Assembly (NCBI GenBank): GCA_036496385.1
Contig: DASXLD010000023.1
Location: 1 to 22,267 of the forward strand
DNA from: Schlegelella_A sp036496385
GTDB lineage: Bacteria; Pseudomonadota; Gammaproteobacteria; Burkholderiales; Burkholderiaceae_C
Direction: 5' to 3'
DNA length: 22,267 bases
Shown here one piece after another: positions 7,098-15,013 of the stretch (the stretch's first letter is position 1; every line of letters begins with the position of its first letter). The notes below the pieces were generated by a model. It was not told where the DNA came from, did not search any database, and saw only the letters and a program-made list of their open reading frames with translations. The position numbers were made by a program, and so were the translations under genes.

Positions 7098-8240
7098 ATG
7101 CCGCGCCACCGCAGCTCCGCTGTTCCGCTGACCTGGCTGTACGGGGCGCTGATCGTCTATGCCAGCCTGTACCCGTTCGTCGGCTGGCGCATTCCCGGCG
7201 CCGGCCCGCTCGACTTCCTGCTCCTCGGCTGGCCGCGCTACTGGACCTGGTTCGACATCGTCTCGAACCTGCTCGGCTATCTGCCGTTAGGTTTCCTGCT
7301 CTTCGTCGCCCTGATCCGCAGCGGCCGGAGCGCAGGCGCCGCGGCGGCGGTCGCCTGCGCCGGCGGCGCTTCGCTGTCGCTGACGATGGAAGTGCTGCAG
7401 AACTACCTGCCGCACCGCGTCTCGTCGAACGTCGATCTCGTCCTCAACGTGATCGGCACCGCGTTCGGCGTCGCGATCGGCGTCGCGCTCAACGGGCACG
7501 GCGGCATCGCGCGCTGGCAGAAGCTGCGCGATCGCTGGTTCGTCGCGCGCAGCGCCGGCGGCCTGGCGCTGCTCCTGCTCTGGCCGGTCGGCCTGCTGTT
7601 CCCGACCGCGGTGCCGTTCGGCCTCGGCCATGTTCTCGGCCGGATCCAGCTTCTCGTCGTCGAGTGGCTGCACGACACGCCCATGGCCGCGTGGACCGAG
7701 GGCTGGGCGATCACGGGCGTGCCGGCGAACGCGCCGGTCGATGCGGCGACGACGCAAGCGCTTTCCTCGACGAGCGAGCTCGCGATCATCGTCCTCGGCT
7801 TGCTCGCGCCATGCCTGATCGCGTTCACGATCGCCGTCCCGGGCTGGCGCCGCGTCGCCCTCGTCGTCGGCGCCGCGGTCGTCGGCACTTCGACGACGAC
7901 ACTGTCGACCGCGCTCAACTTCGGCCCGGCCCACGCGTTGGCGTGGAGTACGCAGCAGGCGCTCGAGGCGCTCGCCGTCGGCACCGGCGCGGCGATGCTG
8001 CTCAGCCTTGTGCCGCGCCGCGTCGCCGCCGGATTCGGCCTGATCGCGCTGACCGCGCTCGTCATGCTGGTCTCGCAGGCTCCCGCCGATCCCTACTTCG
8101 CGCAGAGCCTGCAAGGCTGGGAGCAGGGCCGCTTCATCCGCTTCCACGGCGGCGCCCAGTGGGTCGGCTGGATCTGGCCGTACGCCGGGCTGATCTACCT
8201 CCTGGCGCGGCTCGCGGCGCGCGAGCCGACGGCATCTTGA
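7098..8240 (+). CDS. VanZ-like family membrane protein
   Basis: This 380-residue polytopic membrane protein carries the VanZ-like domain in its N-terminal half. The helix-loop YASLYPFVGWR is followed by FDIVSNLLGYLPLGFLLF and then EVLQNYLPHRVSSNVDLVLN, the conserved E-x2-Q-x-LP-R...D-x3-N signature of the family. The C-terminal half adds about five further hydrophobic segments. VanZ confers low teicoplanin resistance in enterococci, but the general biochemical function of VanZ-like proteins is not settled and I do not assign one. ATG 7098 gives a short basic N-terminus before the first helix. The gene starts 25 bp after hemJ and may be co-transcribed. A tandem repeat with hairpins follows its stop codon. 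Confidence 0.85.
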   Translation: MPRHRSSAVPLTWLYGALIVYASLYPFVGWRIPGAGPLDFLLLGWPRYWTWFDIVSNLLGYLPLGFLLFVALIRSGRSAGAAAAVACAGGASLSLTMEVLQNYLPHRVSSNVDLVLNVIGTAFGVAIGVALNGHGGIARWQKLRDRWFVARSAGGLALLLLWPVGLLFPTAVPFGLGHVLGRIQLLVVEWLHDTPMAAWTEGWAITGVPANAPVDAATTQALSSTSELAIIVLGLLAPCLIAFTIAVPGWRRVALVVGAAVVGTSTTTLSTALNFGPAHALAWSTQQALEALAVGTGAAMLLSLVPRRVAAGFGLIALTALVMLVSQAPADPYFAQSLQGWEQGRFIRFHGGAQWVGWIWPYAGLIYLLARLAAREPTAS

Positions 8241-8243
8241 AGG

Positions 8244-8312
8244 CGCCGCCGGTCGAGCGCCATGCGCTCTCGGCCGCCGCCGGTCGAGCGCCATGCGCTC
8301 TCGGCCGCCGCC
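8244..8312. repeat. 31-bp tandem duplication, each copy containing a hairpin
   Basis: A 31-bp unit starts at 8251 and is repeated exactly from 8282 to 8312; the 7 bases CGCCGCC before the first copy match the end of the unit. Each copy contains the near-palindrome GAGCGC-CAT-GCGCTC (8255-8269 and 8286-8300), able to form a 6-bp hairpin with a 3-nt loop. It lies 3-72 bp after the VanZ-like stop codon and about 95 bp before the VOC gene. It may stop or attenuate transcription, stabilise the upstream 3' end, or be a REP-like repeat. Confidence 0.75.
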
Positions 8313-8406
8313 GATGCGCACGCCCGCCGCGAATCGCGGCGCATCATGGGCGCGCTGTCCTGATCGCCCGAGCATCGGCAGCAACACCGTCACGAGGAGA
8401 CCGCGA

Positions 8407-8784
8407 ATGATCGTCGGCATGAACCACTTCACCGTCATCGCCGAGGATCGGCAGAAGACGCTCGACTTCTACATCGGCGTGCTCGGTCTGAAGGACGGCC
8501 ATCGCCCCGACCTCGGCTTCGACGGCGCCTGGCTGTACGGCGAAGGGCCGCACGCGCTCGTCCACCTCTTCTTCGACCGCAAACCCCCGGCGCAGCGCGC
8601 CGGCGTCATCGACCACATGGCGTTCAGTGCCAAGGACGTGAAGGCCGTGAAGGCCCGCTTCGACGCCGCCGGCATCCGCTACGACCTGCGGCGGCAGAAG
8701 GAATCGGGGACCTGGCAGCTGTTCTGCCACGACCCGAACGGCGCCAAGGTCGAGCTCGATTTCGATCGTGGCGAGAGCCTCTGA
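8407..8784 (+). CDS. VOC (glyoxalase/dioxygenase) superfamily protein
   Basis: The 125-residue protein is a single vicinal-oxygen-chelate module pair. It opens with GMNHFTVIAEDRQKTLDFY, the usual first strand and helix, and continues with DHMAFSAKDVKAVKARF and CHDPNGAKVELDF. Likely metal ligands are His7, His53 or His70, and Glu116. The family includes glyoxalase I, ring-cleavage dioxygenases and resistance proteins, so the substrate cannot be told. ATG 8407 is supported by a GAGGAG Shine-Dalgarno about 8 nt upstream. It lies 67 bp before the ferredoxin-like gene and may form an operon with it and the hydrolase. Confidence 0.88.
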   Translation: MIVGMNHFTVIAEDRQKTLDFYIGVLGLKDGHRPDLGFDGAWLYGEGPHALVHLFFDRKPPAQRAGVIDHMAFSAKDVKAVKARFDAAGIRYDLRRQKESGTWQLFCHDPNGAKVELDFDRGESL

Positions 8785-8851
8785 CCGAAAAGGGGTTCGC
8801 GCGGGCGTGTAGGCTTCGCCCTTTCGCCGAGCCACCCCGAATTCTTCCCGC

Positions 8852-9184
8852 ATGCCGGATCCGTACTACCAGCGGCACATCTTCTTCTGCCTCAACGACC
8901 GCGAGAACGGCGAGAAGTCGTGCGCCCACGACGGTGCGCGCGAAGGCTTCGACCACTGCAAGTCGCGGATGAAGAAGGCCGACCTGCTCGGCCCGGGCAA
9001 GGTCCGCGTCAACAAGTCGGGCTGCCTCGACCGCTGCTCCGGCGGGCCGGTCGCGGTCGTCTATCCCGAGGGCGTCTGGTACACCTACGTCGACAAGAGC
9101 GACATCGACGAGATCGTCGACTCGCACTTGAAGCACGGCGAGATCGTCACGCGCCTGCTGCTGCCGCCCGACGTCGGTCACTAG
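8852..9184 (+). CDS. Thioredoxin-like [2Fe-2S] ferredoxin domain protein
   Basis: The 110-residue protein has the pattern of thioredoxin-fold [2Fe-2S] ferredoxins (Shethna / NuoE C-terminal type). It begins with YYQRHIFFCLNDR. The four likely cluster ligands are Cys13, Cys24, Cys58 and Cys62 (C-x10-C...C-x3-C), with an extra Cys36 between them. The segment VNKSGCLDRCSGGPVAVVYP is highly characteristic. Such proteins carry electrons in the cytoplasm, but the partner is unknown. ATG 8852 puts Cys13 in the usual place. The hydrolase gene starts 15 bp after the stop, so co-transcription is likely. Confidence 0.9.
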   Translation: MPDPYYQRHIFFCLNDRENGEKSCAHDGAREGFDHCKSRMKKADLLGPGKVRVNKSGCLDRCSGGPVAVVYPEGVWYTYVDKSDIDEIVDSHLKHGEIVTRLLLPPDVGH

Positions 9185-9199
9185 CTCCCCGGCAGCGCC

Positions 9200-9838
9200 A
9201 TGACCCCGCGTACGGTTCGCGAGCAGATCGCCGGGCCGGCCGGCCGCATCGAATGCGCTGTCGACCGGCCGGCCGGTGAGCCCCTCGGCCTCGCGGTCGT
9301 CTGTCACCCGCATCCACAGGGCGGCGGCACGCTCGACAACAAGGTCGCGCAGACGATCGCCCGTGCGTGCATCGACATCGGCTGGGCGAGCGTGCGCTTC
9401 AACTTTCGTGGAGTCGGCGCATCGGAAGGCGTCTGGGACGACGGCCGCGGCGAGGTCGACGACGCGCTCGCGGTCATCGACACCTGGCGCCGGCGCGACG
9501 AATTCGCCGCCAAGCCGCTCGTGCTCGGCGGCTTCTCGTTCGGCGGCTACGTCGCGGTCGAGGCCACCGCGCGCCTGGCTGCCGACGCCCAGCCACGCCG
9601 GATCGTCCTCGTCGGGCCGTCGGTCGAGAAACAGGCGATGCGCAACGTGCCGGCCGACACGGTCGTGGTCCACGGCGAGGAGGACGAACTCGTCCCGCTC
9701 GCGGCGCTGCTCGCGTGGGCGCGGCCGCAGAGCCTGCCGGTGATCGTCTTCCCCGGCGTCGGCCATTTCTTCCATGGCCAGATCGCCGCGCTCAAGAAAG
9801 TCCTCGTCCGTGAACTGCGCGACCTTGCGGCGGTCTGA
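9200..9838 (+). CDS. Alpha/beta hydrolase (COG2945-like)
   Basis: The 212-residue protein has an alpha/beta-hydrolase fold without a signal peptide, so it is cytoplasmic. The nucleophile elbow GFSFGG puts Ser113 as the catalytic serine. Asp162 in the HGEEDELVP strand and His189 in PGVGHFF complete the triad. The oxyanion region CHPHPQGGGTLDNK and the NFRGVGASEG segment match the small hydrolases often annotated as COG2945. The natural substrate is unknown. It lies 15 bp after the ferredoxin-like gene, and 56 bp of pyrimidine-rich sequence separate it from dacA. Confidence 0.88.
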   Translation: MTPRTVREQIAGPAGRIECAVDRPAGEPLGLAVVCHPHPQGGGTLDNKVAQTIARACIDIGWASVRFNFRGVGASEGVWDDGRGEVDDALAVIDTWRRRDEFAAKPLVLGGFSFGGYVAVEATARLAADAQPRRIVLVGPSVEKQAMRNVPADTVVVHGEEDELVPLAALLAWARPQSLPVIVFPGVGHFFHGQIAALKKVLVRELRDLAAV

Positions 9839-9851
9839 GCGCACTCCTTCT

Positions 9852-9876
9852 CCTTCCACTCCTTCCACTCCTTCCC
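9852..9876 (+). repeat. 9-bp pyrimidine-rich tandem repeat before dacA
   Basis: CCTTCCACT occurs twice in tandem (9852-9860, 9861-9869), then a partial third copy CCTTCCC. The tract is almost pure pyrimidine on the coding strand and ends 18 bp before the dacA start. No Shine-Dalgarno is present there. It may be a replication-slippage tract or an unstructured leader favouring ribosome entry. Confidence 0.6.
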
Positions 9877-9894
9877 GCCTTGCGGTCATCTCCA

Positions 9895-11082
9895 ATGCTC
9901 CTGTCCCGTCTCTTCTCGCGCGTTTTCACGATCGCCGCTCTCATCCTCTTCACCGGCGTTGCCGCCGCGCAGGCGATCCAGCCGCCCGAGGTCGCTGCCA
10001 AGATCTATCTCGTCCTCGACCTGACGACCCACCAGACGCTCGCCGAGCGCAATGCCGACGCGCCGTCCGACCCGGCGTCGCTCACCAAGCTGATGACCGC
10101 CTACGTCGTCTTCCAGGCGTTGAGGGACAAGAAGCTGACGCTGGAGCAGACGCTGCCGGTCTCGAGGCTCGCCTGGGCCGAGCGCAAGGGCGGCGGCTCG
10201 CTGATGTTCATCGACACGACGATGACGCCCAAGGTCGACGAGCTGCTCAAGGGCGTGATCGTGGAGAGCGGCAACGATGCCTCGGTCGCGCTCGCCGAAG
10301 GCGTCGCCGGCAGCGTCGATGTCTTCGTCGCCATGATGAATCGCCAGGCACAGGCGTGGGGCCTGAAGAACACCGTGTTCAAGAACGTCACCGGTCTCAC
10401 GCAGGCCGGGCACACCAGCACGGCGCGCGACGTGGCGACGATCGCGGCGCACATCATCAGCGACTTCCCCGAGTACTTCCCGTACTACTCGATGAGGGAA
10501 TACAAGTACAACAACATCGCGCAGCCGAACCGCAACCTCCTGCTGCGCCGCGACCCGACGGTCGATGGCATGAAGACGGGCTTCACCGAGGCGGCCGGCT
10601 ACTGCCTGCTGGCGACGGCGCAGCGCGAGTTCCCCAACCTCGGCCCGGCCGGCGGCGCCGGCAAGCGCCGGGTCATGACCGTCGTCCTCAACACGACGTC
10701 GATGGAGGCGCGCGCCAACGAGAGCCAGAAGCTTCTCAATTGGGGCTTCCAGGCGTTCGACACCGTGCGCCTGTTCGACGACGGCAAGCCGATCGTGACC
10801 CCGCAGGTGTGGAAGGGCACGGCCAGCGTCGCCAAGCTCGGCCCCGGCGGCGCGCTCTACGTCAGCGTGCCGAAGGGCGAGGGCGCCAAGCTCCAGACCA
10901 GAATCGAGCGCAGCGACCCGCTGATCGCGCCGCTCGCCAAAGGCCAGCGCGTCGGCAAGATCCTCGTCGCGACGGCGTCGGGCACGGCAGTCGCCGACGT
11001 GCCGCTGGTGGTCATGGAGCCGGTCGAGCAGAGCGGCATCCTCGGCCGCGCGTGGGATGCGATCCGGCTCTGGATCAAGTGA
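9895..11082 (+). CDS. dacA: D-alanyl-D-alanine carboxypeptidase (PBP5/6 family)
   Basis: DacA trims the terminal D-alanine from peptidoglycan pentapeptides in the periplasm. The 395-residue precursor has a signal peptide (1-25, ending GVAAAQA). All three penicillin-binding motifs are visible: Ser62-Leu-Thr-Lys65, Ser125-Gly-Asn127 and Lys227-Thr-Gly229 in DGMKTGFTEAAGYC. The C-terminal PBP5 domain ends in an amphipathic helix, GILGRAWDAIRLWIK, the usual membrane anchor. ATG 9895 gives the signal peptide directly. It heads dacA-dat-ybeD-lipB-lipA, the classic order seen in E. coli apart from the extra aminotransferase. Confidence 0.96.
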   Translation: MLLSRLFSRVFTIAALILFTGVAAAQAIQPPEVAAKIYLVLDLTTHQTLAERNADAPSDPASLTKLMTAYVVFQALRDKKLTLEQTLPVSRLAWAERKGGGSLMFIDTTMTPKVDELLKGVIVESGNDASVALAEGVAGSVDVFVAMMNRQAQAWGLKNTVFKNVTGLTQAGHTSTARDVATIAAHIISDFPEYFPYYSMREYKYNNIAQPNRNLLLRRDPTVDGMKTGFTEAAGYCLLATAQREFPNLGPAGGAGKRRVMTVVLNTTSMEARANESQKLLNWGFQAFDTVRLFDDGKPIVTPQVWKGTASVAKLGPGGALYVSVPKGEGAKLQTRIERSDPLIAPLAKGQRVGKILVATASGTAVADVPLVVMEPVEQSGILGRAWDAIRLWIK

Positions 11083-11124
11083 GTTGATCGGCGACCACAA
11101 TCGAGTCCCAGGCCAGGAGGCGCC

Positions 11125-12015
11125 ATGCCGACCCATCTTCCCGACATGCTCTGCTACCTCAACGGCGAGTACCTGCCGCTGCCGGAGGCGAAGGTCTCGG
11201 TGCTCGACCGCGGCTTTGTCTTCGGCGACGGCATCTACGAGGTCGTTCCGGTCTACGGCAGGAAGCTGTTCCGGTTCGACGAGCACATCGCGCGGCTCGG
11301 CCGCAGCCTCAGCAAGCTGCGGATCGCCAACCCGCACTCGCGCGACCAGTGGCTCGAACGCTGCCGCAAGCTGATCGCAGCGCTCGTCGAGCGCAGCGGC
11401 GTGCTCGATCAGATCGTCTACCTGCAAGTGACCCGTGGCGTCGCCCTGCGCGACCACGTCATGCCGGTCGGCATCGAGCCCACCGTCTTCATGATGGCGA
11501 GCGCGATGAAGCCGCCTTCGGGCGAGCAGCGCCACCACGGCGTCGCCTGCGTCAGCGCGCGCGACTTTCGCTGGGAGCGCGGCGACATCAAGAGCGTCTC
11601 GCTGCTCGGCAACGTGCTCGCGCGGCAGATGTCGGCCGACCGCGACGCGATCGAGACGATCATGTTTCGCTCCGGCCACCTCACGGAGGCCTCGGCGTCC
11701 AACGTCTGGGTCGTCCACGAAGGCGCTCTGCTCGGGCCGCCGAAGAGCGAGCTTGTCCTCGAAGGCATCCGCGTCGAGCTGATGAAGGAGTTGTGCGAAG
11801 AGTGCGGCATCGCCTACAACCTGCGGCCGATCGCCGAGTCGGAGGTGACGGCTGCCGACGAGATCCTGCTCAGCTCGGCGACCAAGGAGATCCTGCCGGT
11901 GACGACGCTCGACGGCGACGGCGTCGGCCACGGTGCGCTGCGCGGCAAGCCCGGCCCGGTGTACGGTCGTCTCTACGAGGCCTACCAGCGCGCCAAGCTG
12001 ACGCAGTCGATCTGA
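11125..12015 (+). CDS. dat: D-amino-acid aminotransferase (class IV, PLP)
   Basis: This 296-residue class IV (branched-chain/D-amino-acid type) aminotransferase uses PLP. The N-terminal YLNGEYLPLPEAKVSVLDRG and FVFGDGIYEV blocks are typical. Lys156 in RGDIKSVSLL is the Schiff-base lysine, Glu188 in HLTEASASNVW contacts the PLP ring nitrogen, and the following ASN segment binds its phosphate. D-alanine aminotransferase interconverts D-Ala/pyruvate and D-Glu/2-oxoglutarate. The family also includes IlvE and ADC lyase, so specificity is inferred; the dacA neighbour favours D-alanine. ATG 11125 has a strong CAGGAGG Shine-Dalgarno 5 nt upstream. Confidence 0.88.
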   Translation: MPTHLPDMLCYLNGEYLPLPEAKVSVLDRGFVFGDGIYEVVPVYGRKLFRFDEHIARLGRSLSKLRIANPHSRDQWLERCRKLIAALVERSGVLDQIVYLQVTRGVALRDHVMPVGIEPTVFMMASAMKPPSGEQRHHGVACVSARDFRWERGDIKSVSLLGNVLARQMSADRDAIETIMFRSGHLTEASASNVWVVHEGALLGPPKSELVLEGIRVELMKELCEECGIAYNLRPIAESEVTAADEILLSSATKEILPVTTLDGDGVGHGALRGKPGPVYGRLYEAYQRAKLTQSI

Positions 12016-12091
12016 GCGGCGGCCGGCCAAGAGCAAATCACGCGAGCGCCTTCTCGCTTGCCCCGGATCGTTTCGCCCCCAACTGCCGCCG

Positions 12092-12379
12092 ATGAACACG
12101 CCGATGCGAGACATCCCCGCCGAGCAGTCGCTGATCGAGTATCCGTGCCGCTTTCCGATCAAGGTGATGGGCGCGAACGCCGACGGCTTCGTTCACGCCG
12201 TGACCGAGATCGCGCGCCGCTTCGATCCGGGCTTCGACGCCGCCGCGATCGAACTCAGGCCGAGCAGCGGCGCCAAGTACCTCGGCGTGACGATCACCGT
12301 CAATGCCACCAGCCGAGCGCAGCTCGACGAGCTCTACCGGACGTTGTCGACGCACCCGATGGTCAAGGTCGTGCTCTGA
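12092..12379 (+). CDS. ybeD: YbeD-family protein (DUF493)
   Basis: This 95-residue protein belongs to the UPF0250/DUF493 family, small ACT-like alpha/beta proteins of unknown role. The IEYPCRFPIKVMGANADGFVHAV start and the SGAKYLGVTITVNATSRAQLDELYR centre are typical. It is conserved between dacA and lipB in many Proteobacteria, as here, which suggests a link to lipoate or cell-wall metabolism but proves none. It begins 76 bp after the aminotransferase; no strong Shine-Dalgarno is visible. Confidence 0.9.
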   Translation: MNTPMRDIPAEQSLIEYPCRFPIKVMGANADGFVHAVTEIARRFDPGFDAAAIELRPSSGAKYLGVTITVNATSRAQLDELYRTLSTHPMVKVVL

Positions 12380-12404
12380 GAGAGGGCGCGCTGGCGACGG
12401 GCCG

Positions 12405-13073
12405 ATGATCGTCAAGGTGCTCGGCCCGGTCGCCTACGACCTCGCGTTCGACGCCATGCGCGCCTTCACGGCAGCGCGCGACGAGCGCACGGCGGACGAA
12501 ATCTGGCTCTGCGAGCATCCGCCGGTCTTCACCCAGGGCATCGCCGGCAAGGACGAGCACGTCCTCGACGCCGGCGCCATCGACGTCGTCCGCAGCGATC
12601 GCGGCGGCCAGGTGACCTATCACGGGCCGGGCCAGGTCGTCGCCTATCCGCTGGTCGACCTGAGAAGGCTCGGGATCTTCGTCAAGGAATACGTCTTTCG
12701 TCTCGAGCAGGCGCTGCTCAAGACGCTGGAGACGTTCGCTGTCACCGGCCATCGCGTCCGCGGCGAGCCTGGCGTCTACGTTCGCCTCGACGGGCCGTCT
12801 GGGCATGCGGTGCTGGCGCCGCCTAGCGGGGCCGACCCGTTCGCCGGCCTCGGCAAGATCGCCGCCGTCGGCGTCAAGGTGAGTCGGCATTGCACCTACC
12901 ACGGGGTCGCCCTCAACGTCGCGATGGATCTGGCGCCGTTCGGGCGCATCCATCCGTGCGGTCATGCCGGGCTGACAACGATCGATCTTTCTACAATCGG
13001 CGTTCGCGCCTCGTGGGACGAGGTCGCGAGCACACTCGGCGCCAAGCTCGCCGCATTCCTGAGCCCGCGATGA
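12405..13073 (+). CDS. lipB: Octanoyl-[acyl carrier protein]:protein transferase LipB
   Basis: LipB transfers octanoate from ACP to lipoyl domains, the first step of lipoate assembly. The 222-residue protein has the signature RGGQVTYHGPGQVVAYPLVD. Lys151 in GKIAAVGVKVSRHCTYHG and Cys185 in IHPCGHAG form the catalytic dyad. The segment LDGPSGHAVLAPPSGADP before the GKIAA motif looks longer than in E. coli. ATG 12405 follows the ybeD stop by 25 nt. Its TGA stop overlaps the lipA ATG (ATGA), so translation of the two is coupled. Confidence 0.96.
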   Translation: MIVKVLGPVAYDLAFDAMRAFTAARDERTADEIWLCEHPPVFTQGIAGKDEHVLDAGAIDVVRSDRGGQVTYHGPGQVVAYPLVDLRRLGIFVKEYVFRLEQALLKTLETFAVTGHRVRGEPGVYVRLDGPSGHAVLAPPSGADPFAGLGKIAAVGVKVSRHCTYHGVALNVAMDLAPFGRIHPCGHAGLTTIDLSTIGVRASWDEVASTLGAKLAAFLSPR

Positions 13074-14032
13074 CAACCCCGGCCACCTACGACGCGACGC
13101 AGAAGCAGAAGGCCGAGGCGAAGACTTCGCGCATCCCGATCCGCGTCGTTGCCGCCGGCGAAACGCTGAAGAAGCCGGACTGGATTCGCGTCCGGGCCGG
13201 CTCGCCGAGCTCACGGTTCTACGAGATCAAGCAGATCCTGCGCGAGCACCGCCTGCACACGGTGTGCGAGGAGGCGTCGTGTCCGAACATCGGCGAGTGC
13301 TTCGGCAACGGCACGGCGACGTTCATGATCATGGGCGACAAATGCACCCGGCGCTGCCCGTTCTGCGACGTCGGCCACGGCCGGCCTGATCCGCTCGATG
13401 CCGAGGAGCCGGTCAATCTCGCGAAGACGATCGCCGCGCTGAAGCTGAAGTACGTCGTCATCACGAGCGTCGACCGCGACGACCTGCGCGACGGCGGCGC
13501 CGGCCACTTCGTCGCCTGTATCGAGAAGACGCGCGAGCTCTCGCCCGAGACGCGGATCGAGATCCTGACGCCCGACTTCCGCGGCCGCACGGAGCGCGCG
13601 CTCGAGATCCTGCGGCGTGCGCCGCCCGACGTCATGAACCACAACCTCGAGACCGCGCCGCGTCTCTACAAGGAGGCGCGCCCCGGCTCGGACTACGCGA
13701 CCTCGCTCGACCTGCTGAAACGGTTCAAGGAGCTAGCGCCCGGCGTGCCGACCAAGAGCGGCGTCATGGTCGGCCTCGGCGAGACCGACGACGAGATCCT
13801 GCAGGTGATGCGCGACATGCGCGCGCACGGCATCGACATGCTGACGATCGGCCAGTACCTCGCGCCGAGCACGCACCACCTGCCGGTGCGCCGCTATGTC
13901 CACCCCGACACCTTTCGCATGTTCGGGCGCGAGGCCGAGGCGATGGGCTTCAGCCACGCCGCCGTCGGCGCGCTCGTCCGTTCGAGCTACCACGCGGACC
14001 AGCAGGCCCATGCCGCGGGCGTCGGCGCCTAG
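13070..14032 (+). CDS. lipA: Lipoyl synthase LipA (radical SAM)
   Basis: LipA inserts two sulfurs into protein-bound octanoate. The 320-residue protein has both cluster motifs: the auxiliary cluster Cys66-x4-Cys71-x5-Cys77 (CEEASCPNIGEC) and the radical-SAM Cys92-x3-Cys96-x2-Cys99 (CTRRCPFC). The C-terminal RSSYHA (around 304-309) supplies the serine ligand of the sacrificial cluster. The first 20 residues are a charged extension typical of proteobacterial LipA. The start ATG overlaps the lipB stop by 4 nt. Confidence 0.97.
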   Translation: MTTPATYDATQKQKAEAKTSRIPIRVVAAGETLKKPDWIRVRAGSPSSRFYEIKQILREHRLHTVCEEASCPNIGECFGNGTATFMIMGDKCTRRCPFCDVGHGRPDPLDAEEPVNLAKTIAALKLKYVVITSVDRDDLRDGGAGHFVACIEKTRELSPETRIEILTPDFRGRTERALEILRRAPPDVMNHNLETAPRLYKEARPGSDYATSLDLLKRFKELAPGVPTKSGVMVGLGETDDEILQVMRDMRAHGIDMLTIGQYLAPSTHHLPVRRYVHPDTFRMFGREAEAMGFSHAAVGALVRSSYHADQQAHAAGVGA

Positions 14033-14038
14033 TCGCGC

Positions 14039-15013
14039 GTGAGCGCCGCCCCGGCGGCCGCCGAGCCGCTGCTCGCGTGCGGCAACTGCCGCCAGCCGAT
14101 GCAGCGCCTGGCGCTCGCCGGCCACTACGGCCAGCACGTCGACCTCGATCTCTGCCGCAACTGCGACCTCGTCTGGTTCGACGGCACCGAGACTGCCCAG
14201 CTCGGCGGCCCGGCGCTGCTCGAGCTGATGGGCGCGATGGCGGCGGCGCGGGCGCTGCCGCACGAAATGTTGCGCGCCGACGCGCGTTGCCCGCGTTGCG
14301 ACGGCGCGCTTCAGCTCGTCCACAACCAGTCGCGCTGGGGCCAATCGTCGCAGTTGCAATGTGGGCGCCGCCATGGCGCGTACCAGTCGTTCGCGCAGTT
14401 CCTGCAGGAAAAGGGCTTGCTGCGGCCGATGTCGCTCGTCGACCGCGCCAAGCTGCTGCACGACCGCGGCGGGATCGAGTGCGTCAACTGCGGCGGCGAG
14501 ATCGGCAAGGACGACGAGCTCTGCCCATGGTGCCACTCGATCCCCAGCCTGCTCGACGTCGCCCGTCTCGCGCACGCGCTCGATCCGCTCGACACGATCG
14601 AGCCGCCGGCGGTCTATCACGCCGCCGAGCATCAGGGCGCGCTGCATTGCGCTGCCTGCGGCGCCGCGCTGCCGCCGGGCGAGTCGATGAGCTGCCCGCA
14701 GTGCGGCGCTACCCTCGCGATCACGAGCCTGGCCGACGCCAACGCGCAGGTCCAGGCGCTTGCGCCGGCGCTGCGCGCCGCTGCCGAGCGGCCGTCGCCG
14801 CAAGTCGTCAAGCGCAGGCTCGACGCGCTCGAAGCCGACCTGCCGCGTCGCCGCGAGTGGGCGGCCAAGATGCAGGCCGAAGCCGATGCGGAGCGCGGTA
14901 ACGGTGGCGGCCGGGAGGTCGACTGGAGCTCGTTGCTGGGCCGGGGAACGAATCCGGTTCGCGCGGTGCTGATCGCGCTCGCGATCTGGTTCGTGTGGCA
15001 CTACTGGCGGTGA
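14039..15013 (+). CDS. Multi-zinc-ribbon protein with C-terminal membrane helix
   Basis: I do not recognise a named homologue. The 324-residue product carries seven CxxC pairs: 14/17, 39/42, 84/87, 148/151, 162/165, 204/207 and 219/222, plus Cys108-x3-His112. They pair naturally into about four zinc ribbons. The first (ACGNCRQPM...LCRNCDLVWFDGTE) resembles the TFIIB-type zinc-ribbon domain of bacterial DUF proteins. A charged, probably helical region (about 235-290) precedes a single hydrophobic helix (307-321), ending HYWR. A tail-anchored protein with cytoplasmic zinc ribbons is plausible. The start is GTG 14039, 6 bp after lipA; its stop overlaps the next start (GTGA), so all three are probably in one operon. 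Function unknown. Confidence 0.8.
   Translation: MSAAPAAAEPLLACGNCRQPMQRLALAGHYGQHVDLDLCRNCDLVWFDGTETAQLGGPALLELMGAMAAARALPHEMLRADARCPRCDGALQLVHNQSRWGQSSQLQCGRRHGAYQSFAQFLQEKGLLRPMSLVDRAKLLHDRGGIECVNCGGEIGKDDELCPWCHSIPSLLDVARLAHALDPLDTIEPPAVYHAAEHQGALHCAACGAALPPGESMSCPQCGATLAITSLADANAQVQALAPALRAAAERPSPQVVKRRLDALEADLPRRREWAAKMQAEADAERGNGGGREVDWSSLLGRGTNPVRAVLIALAIWFVWHYWR

Noticed and set aside
12042..12057. GCGAG/CTCGC hairpin between dat and ybeD as a terminator
   Set aside because: The stem is only 5 bp with no T tract, and such repeats arise by chance in GC-rich DNA.
9886..12162. A long open frame on the minus strand opposite dacA and dat
   Set aside because: It is low-complexity Arg/Ala/Asp-rich and lies antisense to two well-supported genes. 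Long antisense frames are expected where GC is high at third codon positions.
12992..12997. TACAAT inside the 3' part of lipB as a possible internal promoter for lipA
   Set aside because: The only -35 candidate (CTGACA at 12972) gives a 14-bp spacer, too short, and lipA is translationally coupled to lipB.
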